From contig NZ_CP090004.1 in the NCBI RefSeq assembly GCF_021390175.1, positions 1,240,001-1,304,000 on the forward strand: a DNA stretch of 64,000 bases. The letters are read 5' to 3'. A model generated the notes under the pieces. It was given only the letters and a program-made list of their open reading frames with translations, was not told the origin of the DNA and made no database searches. The translations under genes and the position numbers were made by a program. Position 1 is the stretch's first letter. Each line of letters opens with the position of its first letter. The stretch is from Flagellimonas sp. HMM57. GTDB lineage: Bacteria; Bacteroidota; Bacteroidia; Flavobacteriales; Flavobacteriaceae. Shown piece after piece: positions 7,170-19,000 of this stretch.

Positions 7170-9119
7170 TTATTCCAATTTCAATACGATGAATTCCGAT
7201 CTACGGTTTACATCGTGCTGTTCATTGGTACACTTTACTCCATTGCTGCATTCGTTCAGCAATTGCTTTTCTCCATAGCCTATTGCACTTTCAATCCTGT
7301 TTGCTTCTATTCCTTGTGAAACGATGTAATTTCCACTTGATTTTGCCCTTCTGTCCGAAAGTTTCTCATTGTAGCGATCACTTCCCCTAGAATCTGTGTG
7401 CGCTTCAATCTTTATTACCATTTTAGGATACTCTTTCATCACCTCTACTATTTTATCAAGCTCCTGTGCAGCATCTGGACGAATATTGGCCTTGTTCAAG
7501 TCAAAATAAATATTATCGATCTTAATTTTAAGCACTCCGTTTTCATTCACAATAAGCTTGTTCAATTCTTTTTCTATTTCTAACGGAACATTATTCTCGA
7601 AGTCTTTTTCATCTGTTGTTGTAAACTCCTTTTCTCCTGGAAGAAATCCGTCCTTGTTTATTCTGATAGCATATGCTGTTTCACAATCCAATTTAAGGTC
7701 AAAACTAAATGCACCGTAGGGGTCTGTTTTTGTTTTTCCCAAGGATTTACCTTCTGTTGTGAACAACTCAACATCCACATCGACTATAGGTTGCGCATTT
7801 GCCTTTCTGATAACACTCCCTTTTACCGTTTGTTCACAAGGGTCTTCTAAACGCTGGAAAGAGTAAATATCATCATCACCTTTGCCACCGTCACGATTTG
7901 ACGAAAAATATCCCCTTTTTGTATGCTCTTTTACGATATAGGCAAAGTCATCTTTGTTACTGTTAAGCGGTTTTCCCAAATTTACGGGTGCACCAAATCC
8001 TTTAGAAGTCAGTTCGCTTTCAAAAACATCAAGACCACCAAGGCCTAAATGCCCATCCGAGGCAAAATATAATTTCTCCCCTGTGACAAAAGGAAACATT
8101 TCCCGTCCACTGGTATTTATGGTCGGCCCAAGATTTACAGGTTCCGAAAAACCGCCATCTTCAAGCAATTCTACCATAAAAATATCTGTACCGCCTATGC
8201 TCCCGGGCATATCCGACACAAAAAAGAGAAAATTGCCATCTGGACTCAGCGCTGGTTGCCCCACCGAATAGGTTTCACTATTAAAGGGTACTTCTTCAGC
8301 CTCGGTCCATTCGCCTCCCCGTAATTCCGCAGTATACATTTTTAAATGATTGGTGCCTTCATCATCCCTGCCTAAATCCTGACCTGTATAGTTATTACGG
8401 GTAAAATATATGACATTTCCTTCTGGGATAAATGCAGCAACGGCCTCATGGTATCTGGTGTTCAGTATTTCTGAAAATTGCGTTACTTCCGTAAGGTCGG
8501 CACCAAGATCATTGGTATCTGCCATAAAAAAATCCAAGTAGGGCTGTTTGTTCCATTCGTACAAACGGGTTTCCAATTTTGAAGAATCCCTGCTAGAGGA
8601 GAATACAATTTTATCTTTATAGTACATGGTACCAAAATCGGCTACTGAAGTGTTTATTCCCAAGTTTGATATATAGAATTGCGGTTGCCTGTTCAGCAGC
8701 TCATCCAATTTCTCATCATTATCCTTTAATTGCTCCACTGTAAATTCAGAAGTATCCTTTTTCTTGGTATATATTTTCATGATGGCTTTTGCCAATTGGT
8801 AGTTTCCAACTCCTTTCAAAGCGTGTACGTATCTAAAAATATACTCTGGATCAAGTGTCTTTTCATACTTTGAAAAGAGCAATCCATACCACTTAGCGGC
8901 ATTTTCCATATCCGTATTAAAAAAATAGGAGTCACCAAGGCGTTGTAGTACTTCTTGGGAATCATCTCCTTTTTCCACTATACTTTCATATTGCTTTGCA
9001 GCTCTAACATAAAAGAGATTATCAAAATTTCTGTCGGCATCATTGTACTTCAATTGCGCCTGCACAAAGCTGACCATGAACAAAAAAAGTAGCGCTATAT
9101 TGGTGTTTATGCTTTTCAT
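7170..9119 (-). CDS. OmpA-family protein with TPR, WD40-like and Cna-B/CarboxypepD-like domains
   Basis: Domains in order: signal peptide (residues 1-21, ends VQA); TPR-like helices (about 25-130, 'VLQRLGDSYFFNTDMENAAKWYG'); a PD40/WD40-like beta-propeller (about 160-430, repeated 'PDGNFLFFVSDMPGSIGGTDIF' and 'GYFSSNRDGGKGDDDIYSF'); a carboxypeptidase-regulatory-like fold (about 435-520, 'VDVDVELFTTEGKSLGKTKTDPYGAFSF'); and a C-terminal OmpA peptidoglycan-binding domain (about 545-649, 'EAHTDSRGSDRYNEKLSDRRA'). In flavobacteria this protein accompanies PorP/SprF and a large T9SS substrate. It starts one base after the PorP stop, so the three genes form one operon. It probably anchors the outer-membrane complex to peptidoglycan. 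Confidence 0.92.
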   Translation of the reverse strand: MKSINTNIALLFLFMVSFVQAQLKYNDADRNFDNLFYVRAAKQYESIVEKGDDSQEVLQRLGDSYFFNTDMENAAKWYGLLFSKYEKTLDPEYIFRYVHALKGVGNYQLAKAIMKIYTKKKDTSEFTVEQLKDNDEKLDELLNRQPQFYISNLGINTSVADFGTMYYKDKIVFSSSRDSSKLETRLYEWNKQPYLDFFMADTNDLGADLTEVTQFSEILNTRYHEAVAAFIPEGNVIYFTRNNYTGQDLGRDDEGTNHLKMYTAELRGGEWTEAEEVPFNSETYSVGQPALSPDGNFLFFVSDMPGSIGGTDIFMVELLEDGGFSEPVNLGPTINTSGREMFPFVTGEKLYFASDGHLGLGGLDVFESELTSKGFGAPVNLGKPLNSNKDDFAYIVKEHTKRGYFSSNRDGGKGDDDIYSFQRLEDPCEQTVKGSVIRKANAQPIVDVDVELFTTEGKSLGKTKTDPYGAFSFDLKLDCETAYAIRINKDGFLPGEKEFTTTDEKDFENNVPLEIEKELNKLIVNENGVLKIKIDNIYFDLNKANIRPDAAQELDKIVEVMKEYPKMVIKIEAHTDSRGSDRYNEKLSDRRAKSSGNYIVSQGIEANRIESAIGYGEKQLLNECSNGVKCTNEQHDVNRRSEFIVLKLE

Positions 9120-9120
9120 C

Positions 9121-10074
9121 TTAGTAAAATCTTGGTGATTTAAGTCGTTTTTCTACAGTTTTGAACTCGTATCTAAGGAATATCTCATGTGTGCCACTAT
9201 TATAATTTCGCAGATCGGTAGTGGTAAAGTCATATGCATATCCAATGCTTAAATCTGGAGAGATTTGAAGTCCTAAAAGCCCAGAGAAAGAATCGTCCCA
9301 TCTATATGCCAACCCAAGTGTTAGTGTTTCCCTGATCATCGCATTTGCCGAAACATCTGCTATGATAGGAGACCCGGGCACCCATTTTACAAAAAAGGCT
9401 GGTTTGAATTTAACATCTGCGGTCAAATCAATAATCTTTCCACCAATTAAAAAATAATGTAACCGTTCCGATGCTATTTCTTGTTCCTGTCCATCGTAAT
9501 GGTCTTCAGAAAAGAAATTAGGGACTGCAAGGCCCAGATAACTCTTGGACGTGTGGTAATAGATACCCGCTCCAATGGTTGGAAAAAACTTGTTTTCAAT
9601 GTTATTTTGAAAGGCTATATCGGGATTTTCGAACAATCCTTTTGAGAAATCCACATTAAACAAACGCCCTCCTCCTTTAAGTCCAAAGGATAATTTTTTA
9701 TCTGCATCATCAAGTCTTACCGTATACGCAAAATTTGCATCCACAAAAACTTCTGATGATGGGCCTAAAGCATCATGTGAAAGTACAAGACCTAAACCTA
9801 CATTTTTCCCAACTGGACCATCAACGGCCAACACTTGGGTATTAGGTGCTCCATTGATGCCAACCCACTGCGAACGATGCATCAATAATGCTGTAAGGTG
9901 TCCACGTGAGCCTGCATAAGCTGGGTTTACACTCAATGTATTGTACATGTACTGTGTAAACTGTGGGTCTTGTTGCGCTGAAACCATGAAGGTTCCCAAT
10001 AGTACAGCGACCAAACAGGTATATCTTAACTGTATTTTCATTTGAGGTTTTTTTATCACTTTTTTTATACCCAT
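9121..10074 (-). CDS. PorP/SprF family type IX secretion membrane protein
   Basis: The family signature is clear after the signal peptide: 'QQDPQFTQYMYNTLSVNPAYAGSRG' followed by a roughly 280-residue outer-membrane beta-barrel ('GVGLGLVLSHDALGPSSE'-like strands, 'FFPTIGAGIYYHTSKSYLGL', 'LSIGYAYDFTT'). SprF is needed for secretion or surface attachment of the giant adhesin SprB, which carries a type B T9SS signal, and the gene just upstream here encodes just such a protein, so a dedicated partner role is likely. The ATG at 10074 lies 4 bases after the giant gene's stop; an ATG at 10041 (MKIQLRYTCLVAVLLG) gives a more standard signal peptide and is an equally good start. Confidence 0.93.
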   Translation of the reverse strand: MGIKKVIKKPQMKIQLRYTCLVAVLLGTFMVSAQQDPQFTQYMYNTLSVNPAYAGSRGHLTALLMHRSQWVGINGAPNTQVLAVDGPVGKNVGLGLVLSHDALGPSSEVFVDANFAYTVRLDDADKKLSFGLKGGGRLFNVDFSKGLFENPDIAFQNNIENKFFPTIGAGIYYHTSKSYLGLAVPNFFSEDHYDGQEQEIASERLHYFLIGGKIIDLTADVKFKPAFFVKWVPGSPIIADVSANAMIRETLTLGLAYRWDDSFSGLLGLQISPDLSIGYAYDFTTTDLRNYNSGTHEIFLRYEFKTVEKRLKSPRFY

Positions 10075-10078
10075 TTCT

Positions 10079-13000
10079 CTATCTATTTATGTACAACCAA
10101 TCCGTTCTTGGCTCAGAGCCATCACCAAGATCAAGCACGTAATAATAGGTGCCTACAGGTAGTAAATCTCCTTTTTGTATTGTAGCACGACCATTGGATG
10201 TGCCATCCCAATCGTTGTTATAGGAGCGCTGTTCAAATACAATATTGCCCCATCGGTTATACACTTGTAATAGGTTATTCGGATATCTAGAAATACAATC
10301 GATTTTAAAGAACTCATTGACACCATCCCCATTAGGAGAGAACTCGTTATAAATAATCAAACAAGATGGTTCAACCGTAGCTTCGGCGGAATCATTGGTA
10401 TTATTGACATCCAACTGGTCCACAAAGGCCAAACTCGCCATGTTTACATAATCATTTATATCCAATACTTCGACAATAACTTGAAGATTGGCAGTGCCAA
10501 GAGCGTCCAGAGCTTCTATTTCCCAAAATCCAGAAACTCCATCATACGTTCCATCGGATGCTTGGAATGAAACCAATCTATATCCTGATGGCACTTGTTC
10601 TTCAATACCGATATTGGTTGCCTGTAAATTGCCTTGGTTGGTTATTGTAATCGTGAAACTAACCTCATCTCCTATATTGGGTGTTGCATTATCAACAGTT
10701 TTGGCAACTCCTATATCTGTAGTTTGTGGTGTCACAAATGCTACTGCCTCATCATCGTCATCAATACCGTCAGATAAATCATCCACATCCAAACCTTGAT
10801 TTGGATCACTATCTGGATCAGCTAAATCACTAGCTGTAATCTCTGCAACATTCAAGTACTCATCTGCATTGCCTGTTGGTACATTAACAGTTGCCAATAT
10901 GACCAACGTCTCGGTGCTCTGGTTTAAGATAGTCCCATTGGTATTCCATATTCCTGAAGAAGCATCATATACTCCAGCAGTGACAATATGGGATTGATAC
11001 GTGTATCCCGAAGGTAGACGGTCAGTAATTATCACTCCAGTAGCATCACTAGAACCGTTATTGGTCACATTGACCGTAAACTCCACTACATCACCAACAT
11101 TGGGCGTAGGATTATCAACTGTTTTCGTTAAAGAAAGATCTGCCAGTCCATCTGGAATGGGGACAACCGTATCTTGATCATCTTCTGATTCCAAGTTATT
11201 GTCAGGCGTTGAATCAGGGTCGAATGTATCCAAAGCGATAAGTTCTGCCGTATTCCTGTAATCTCCACTTGGACGTACTTGAACTGTGATATCCAATGTT
11301 TCGGTAGCACCGTTAGCAATATTCGCCAACGACCATGCTCCGGTCACCTCATTATACGTTCCTGATGAAGAAGTTGCCGACACAAAACTATATCCTGATG
11401 CCAAAACATCTTCTATTACAAGACCGGTCGCATCATTAGGGCCAGCGTTGTTCACGGCTATCGTAAATACAATCTGATCTCCTACTGAAGGACTTAGGTT
11501 GTCCACATTCTTAGTAACCGAAACATCTGTCAACACTCTTGGCGTAGTTGATTGCTCATCCTGGTCATCTTCAGCAAGTATACCATTCCCTGGTGTTGAA
11601 TCTGGATCTAGTTCGATAACGCTTACAACTTCAGCACTATTGATATAATCTCCTGTTGGATTCACCTGAACGGTCACATTGAGCACAATACTGCTATTCA
11701 AAGGAACTGTGCCCACAATCCACTGTCCTGTAGTTGCATTATAGGTTCCACCCGAATCATCAGAAATATATGTATATCCTGAAGGTAAAGCATCCTGCAC
11801 TACAACTCCTGTTGCATCGCTTGGACCATCATTGGTCAGGTTCAATGTAAAAGTCACATTAGATGCCACATCTGGAAATTCATTATCCACTGTTTTTTCC
11901 AATGAAAGGTCTGCTGCAGGGATCGGCGTGGTACCTGCACTATCTTGATCGTTTTCAAATATATTATTGTTATTGGGCGTTGAGTTTGGATCTAGATTAT
12001 TTGAAGAAAAGACTTCTGTGACATTGAAATAATCTCCCGTTGGGTTTACAATAGCAACAATATTCAGGGTCTCCGTAGTTCCATTTGGTATGATTCCATT
12101 CAGTTCCCAAATTCCGGTTCCTGGCACATAAACCCCTGCAGTTCTATTGTTGGAAACATAGGTATATCCAGAAGGCAGTAGATCCAAGACCTCTACTCCA
12201 GTAACATCACTTGGCCCATTGTTAGAAATACTGATAGTGAAGATAACTTCATCACCTATAAATGGACTGAGGACATCTACCGATTTACGAAGAATGAGAT
12301 CAGAGACCAATACGGGTGTTGGCTCAATCGTCTGTTGATCATCTTCTGTGTCATCATTGTTCGCGGGCTCAGAATCAATATCCTGCTCTGCCAAGTCCGT
12401 AAGTTCAGCCGTGTTGGTATAATCTCCGTTTGCAAGTACATTCGCTGTTATTACTATATTTTCAGTAACACCATTGTCCAAATCTCCTACGGTCCATGAT
12501 CCATTCAACGGCTCATAGACGCCCACGCTCGGTACTGCACTAACAAATTGATACCCTGAGGCCAAAAAGTCCGTTACTACAATATTTGTTGCATCACTTG
12601 GACCATCATTGGTCACCGTTATCGTAAATACAATTGGATCACCAACATTTGGAGTAAGATCGTCAGCTACTTTTGTAACTGAAATATCTACAAGCTGTAC
12701 TGGGGTAACAATTACTTCATCTTGATCATCTTCAGCAAGCACATTATTGTTGGGTGTAGAATCTGAATCACCTTCTGTATGCTGGGTTATTTCCGCTACG
12801 TTGGTGTAAACACCCGTAGTATTCACACTAGCAGTTATGTTAAGACTGGTAGAAGCACCATTGGCCAGTGTACCAATATTCCAGATTCCAGTTCCATCGT
12901 CATAAGCGCCTGCCCCATTATCCGAAACATAGGTAAATCCAGAGGGTAGAACATCAGTAACTTGTAAGGTGGTGGCATCACTTGGTCCGTCGTTGGCAAC

Positions 13001-16000
13001 AGTCAATGTAAAGACCACGTTAGAGTTAACATTTGGTGTGCTATTGTCAACGGTTTTCGTCAACGAAACATCTACTATAGATCGAGGTACAATTACAATA
13101 TCATCTTGATCATCTTCTGCTGCAACCCCATTGCTTGGAGTAGAATCAATATCAAATGCATCTGAGGCAATTACCTGTGCGGTATTCGTATATAAACCTG
13201 AGGCATTAACCAGAACATCGATAACCAATGTCTCTGTTTCACCGTTCTCCACAGTACCTACTTGCCAGATTCCAGTGTTTGCATTGTAAATACCCGAGGT
13301 GGCACTATACAATACAAAATCAAAACCGGAAAGTAGTTGATCTACTACCTGAACGTTGGTTGCATCAGCAGGACCATCATTGGAAACTGTAATTTCAAAA
13401 CTTATTTCATCTCCAACATTTGGTGTAGTATCATTGTCAACAACAATCTTGGTCAGGGATAAATCTGCCAGTAATGGAGCGGCAGTTATAGCATCCTCAT
13501 CATCTTCACTTTGGTTACCAGTATCGTTATTTGGCGTGCTGTCTATATCAAATTGATCACTAGCGGTCACTTCGGCAACATGCGTAAACTCTCCTGCTGT
13601 ACCAGTCGGTGTCTGTACTGTAGCATTAAAGGTCAAGGTTGTGGTATTGGTTCCAACGGGCACCCCAAGTCCAGACCATGAAATGACATTTGTTATAAGG
13701 CTAAAACTACCGCCATTGGTGATTCCCGTAATGTTTCCATATCCGGGTGGTACTAAATCAGTAACAGACACTCCGGTTGCCGCTACGTCTCCTAAGTTAC
13801 TAAGATTAATAGTAAAGGTCACTACATCACCAACATCTGGTTGTGTATTGCTTGCAACTATTTCCAGTTCAATATCTACGGATTGAGGAGTAACGACAAA
13901 AAAGTCTTCGTCATCTTCATCTTGATCTCCATCATCGTTTCCTGGCTCACTATCGGGGTCAAATTGATCTACGGAAGCAACTTCCGCAGTATTCAAATAT
14001 TCGTCTGTTGTTCCGGTAGGAGCATTTACCGTGACTTCATAGGAAACCGTAGTATTTCCAACGGGTAATGAAGCAATGTTCCATGTAATAAAGGTTCCCG
14101 CAATAGCAGTTCCTCCATTATTAACCGTACCCAAGGTATATCCCGAAGGAACAATATCCTCCAATACAATATTCGTTGCCTCTTCAGGACCATCATTGGT
14201 CAAGGTCAATTCAAATAGTATAGTATCTCCAACATTAGGAGTTGCACTTGATACTGCGTTAATATCTTTCACAAGACTTAAGTCAGCGGCATTAGGCGTT
14301 ACTGTTTCAGTGTCTTGGTCATCACCTGTATTATCGTTTGGTGTACTGTTAGGATCGTACTGATCCGAGGCGGTAACCTGTGCTGTATTTTCATACTCAC
14401 CTGTTGCTCCTGTAGGTGCATTTACCGTAGTCTGATATGTGAGCGTACTTCCGGTAAGTGGTACCGTAGCTAAATCCCATAGTATTGAGGAGCCTCCAAA
14501 ATTATAGATACCTCCATCAGAGACACTTCCAGAAACTATAGAGTATCCTGATGGTACAATGTCCTCTACTCCAACATTGGTGGCCACACTAGGTCCTGCG
14601 TTGTTTACTTGAATGGTGAATGTAATCACTTCCCCTACTTCAGGGTTAGATTCATTTACTGATTTGTTCAAAGAGAGGTTTGCTTGTTGCGGCGTAAGCG
14701 TCAATGTTATTTCATCATCATCTGCAATACCATCTCCTAAGTCATCCACTCCCGGTCCCACCGAGGGATCACTATCTATATCGGATTGATTACTTGCCGT
14801 AATCTGTGCACTGTTTGTATACTCTCCAGCAGCACCTGTTGGAGTATTAACCGTTGCTTGATAGGTAACGGCCACATTCCCACCGGCAGGAACAAAAAGC
14901 CCTGACCATTCTGCTGTATTGGCTGATATAGTTCCCCCACTATTCACAGCAGTAAGGGTAAAACCAATTGGAAGCACATCCTGAACATCTACGCCAGAAG
15001 CGTTACTTAGCCCTGAATTAGAAATGACCAACTCGAACGTAACGGTTTCTCCAACATTGGGTGTTGTGGTTCCCGCAATTACATTTTTCGCAATACTTAA
15101 ATCAACCACTTCGGTAAGTCCAATAGTAATGGCATCTTCATCATCTTCACTTTGATTTCCATCGTCATTGTTCGGTGTACTATCTACATCAAACTGATCG
15201 GCAGCTGTAATTTCAGAGATGTTGGTATATTCCCCACCTGATCCAGTTGGAGATTGCACTGTAGCTTGAAAAGTAAGTACCGTAGTATCTGTACCTTGTG
15301 GAACAGATAACCCGTTCCATGTAATCAGACCTGTTCCGTTATCAAATAATCCTCCTCCAGTAATTCCAGTAACATTACCAAAACCAGAAGGCACCAGATT
15401 TTCCAAGCTAACGCCAGAAGCATCAATAGTTCCCAGATTGCTCAAGTTTATGGTAAAAGTCACTACATCCCCAACACTTGGTGAGCTGGTACTCGCCAAT
15501 AGTTCTACTTCCAAATCGATAACATCTGGAGTGGTTATGGTAAATGCCGATTCATCGTCTTCACTCTGGTTTCCATCATCATTGCCTGGAGTACTATCTG
15601 GATCTAGTTGATCCGAGGCCATTATCTGTGCTGTGTTTCTGTATTCATTAGATGTTCCTGTCGGTGCATTTACGGTCACTTCATAGGACAATGTTATGGA
15701 ACCTGCTGCCAAGGAAGCTATGTTCCAGCTTATCGTATTTCCCGAAACAGTTCCACCATCGTTTACAGTGCCTATCGTAAAACCAGAGGGAACAATATCT
15801 TCTATCACTACATTGGTCGCTGTTTGAGGACCACCGTTGGTTACAGAAAGTTCAAAGATGATGGTATCCCCAACATCTGGTGTAGCACTTGAACCCGAAC
15901 TAATATCTTTTGTTAAACTTAAATCTGAAACATTTACGGCAACTTCAGCAGAATCTTGGTCATCTTCACCATCAAGACCATTGTTTACTGTAGAATCAAT

Positions 16001-19000
16001 ATCAAAAATATCGTTAGCAATAATCTCTGCGGTATTTAGATAATTTCCTGTATTGTTAACAGTTACATCAAAAGAAAGACTTAGCGTACTTCCATTGGTA
16101 ATGGAAAGATTTGACCATGTAATCGAAAGGTCTCCTATATTGACTACGCCTCCATTACTAACCGTTCCAGGTACCAAGGTGTATCCTGAAGGAATAGCAT
16201 CCCTAACTGAAACACCTGTTGCGTCTGCACTTGTAGAAGCATCATTGTTAAATACATCGATTGTGAACGTTATCGTATCTCCTGCATTAGCAGTTGCCAC
16301 TGAAGCAGATTTTGTTAATTCTAAATCTACCCCTACCAAAGAAACTTCCATTGTATCCGAAGACGTAGGGCAACTACCATTGGAAACGGTCCACTCAAAG
16401 ACATAGGTTCCTGAAGTAGCACCGAAAACTTCGGTATTTGGGTCATTTTCATCTACAAATCCTACCGTATTTGGGCCAGAAACCTGTGTCCAGACACCAG
16501 TACCAGTCACTAAAGGTGGAACTGCAGCTAAAGTAACAGCAGAAAATTGATCTACTGTTTGGTCCGGCCCTGCATCAGCAGTTCCAGGGTCTTCGTAAAC
16601 TATGACCTCCATAGTATCTTCGAGATCACAGTTCCCGTTCGTTACGGTCCATGTGAATTCATAAGTACCCACTTCTAGATTGTTTATGACAGTAGTTTCA
16701 CTTGATGGAGTCACAATGTTTGGTGCGTTGCCTGGATTACCTCCAAAACCAGGACCAGCTGTCTGTGTCCAGTTTCCAGTACCTACAGCAGGTACTACAG
16801 CGGCCATATTGGTCTGGTCACCACATACTTCCTGATCGGGACCTGCGTCTGCATCAGAAGGTGGGTTTGCTCCAAAAGTTATAAGAACTGTGTCTGAATC
16901 TGGGTCACATGCAGTAGGTGGAGTTGGATAGATGGAGGGATCATATTCCAAAGTCCATGTAAGTTCATATTGCCCTGGAGCCGAAACATTGGATATTGTT
17001 GAGGTTGGAGAGGTTGGGTCATCAATTGTAAGCGTTTCCGAACCCGTTGGGGTACTTGTCAATGTCCATTGACCGGCACTAAAAGGTATAATATTACCTG
17101 CCAACTGGGTGTCTAACTGACATGCAGTCGATTGGTTGGGGCCTGCATCAGCAATCAATTCTTCAAATAATTCAACCCTCAACACGTCTTTCGTATCAGA
17201 ACAGTTTCCAGTAACAAAATTCCATTCCAAAACGTAAACTCCGGGAACGGTCAACCCGGTAAGTGTTGTTGTAGGATTTGTGTTATCGGTCAATGCAGCA
17301 GCACTTCCGGCTGGTTCTTCTCTTATTGTCCATGTTGCAGAACTCACATCTCCAGGAGCAGTGTTGGCGGCTAAGGTTATAAACTCGTTCCCCACAGTAA
17401 ACTCTCCCGCACATAGGATCCTGTCCGGACCTGCATTTGGCGGTATGGAAGGTGCTGCACTGGAAACAACAGTTACATCATCGGTTGTAACACCACAAGC
17501 TGCAGCTCCGGCGCCGTTTGTTGTAAAACGAAATTCATAAGTATTCCCTGGTATTATCGTAACCTCAGCGACATTGCTATCCGAAGGGTTTTGATTTATA
17601 GTCGCAGCTGTTCCAGGAGCACCTCCAACTCCAGGTCCAGATATTTGGGTCCATGTTCCTGTAGTACCAAAAGTCGCTTCTAACAAGAAATTGCTAACGT
17701 CACATAGGTTTAAATCCAAACCTGCATTGGCCTCAAAATAAACATTTATCGTTTTTGACGCTGACGAGATTGGGCAATTACTATCACCAATGATAGTCCA
17801 TTCTAAATTGTAAGTTCCAGATACCAAGTTGGACAATGTAGCGTTAGGATCGTTGATGTCTGAAAATGTTGGTGTATTGGGTGCACCAGAAAGTACGGAC
17901 CAAAATCCATTTTCGATGTTACTATCAAATGCATTTCCATCAAGTACTATACTTGTTACCGCTGTAGTAAGGCAATCTGTTTCAATTGGGGTAGCAACTT
18001 GTGCTATGGTCGGTGGTATCCCTACATCCAATGTAACCGTATCGGTGTCAGAAGAGCAACTTCCATTTGTTGCTGTCCATTCAAACACATATTGTCCCGA
18101 AAAAGAAAATGTTACCTGTGTAGCAGGGTCTGTCTCATCTGCAATGGTTACTCCTCCCGGACCAGAGATCTGCGACCAGGTACCTCCACTACCCACTGAA
18201 CCGGTTGCATCCAAAGTGAATGTATCATTACAATCGGCTTGGTCTGGGCCTGCATCAGCATTTGCATCTGCACCTATACTTATTTCAACATCGTCTGTTG
18301 TCGATTGGCATCCAGGACTGCTTATAGTCCACGTGAGTATATAACTCTGTTCCGTTGTTATGGTAGCGTCAGTATCAAATTGATTTGGATTGTCAAAGGT
18401 AATGCCTGTTGCTGGCACGGAAGTCCAAATACCCGTTTCACCTGAAGCTGGCTCATTTCCTGCAAGCGTGACACTGGTCGAACCAGCAGATAAACATTGG
18501 TCTGGACCCGCAACGGCTAAAGAAGGACCTTCAGTTAAATTTGTAGTAATAACAACTGTATCAAAACTTGGGGCCGGACAAACATTACTGTTTGGGTTTG
18601 CCACTGTCCAACGAAACGTATAGCTTTCACCCGCAGTATCCAAACCAGAAACTAAAGTCTTAGGATCATTCTCATCTTCAAAAACAATAGTAGAACCTAA
18701 TGGTGCAGTATCTACAGTCCATGTACCGACCAGATTACTGGCAGGCGGCTCGTCAGCATCTAACCGAGTAGGTGTATTAAAACAAATGTCTTGTGTAGGA
18801 CCAGCTTCGGTGGTTATTGGGTCATCGTTTGAAACATTAACAGCTACAGTTGCCTCGGCAGAGGGTGCACAAGCGTTACCACCAGTAATGGCATATTGAA
18901 AAACGTAAGTTCCGGGAACCAGATCTTCGACATCTGTTATTCTATTATATGGCGCAGTAATTGTGGCCGTGCTTGGTCCACTTAGCTGTGACCATAAAGA

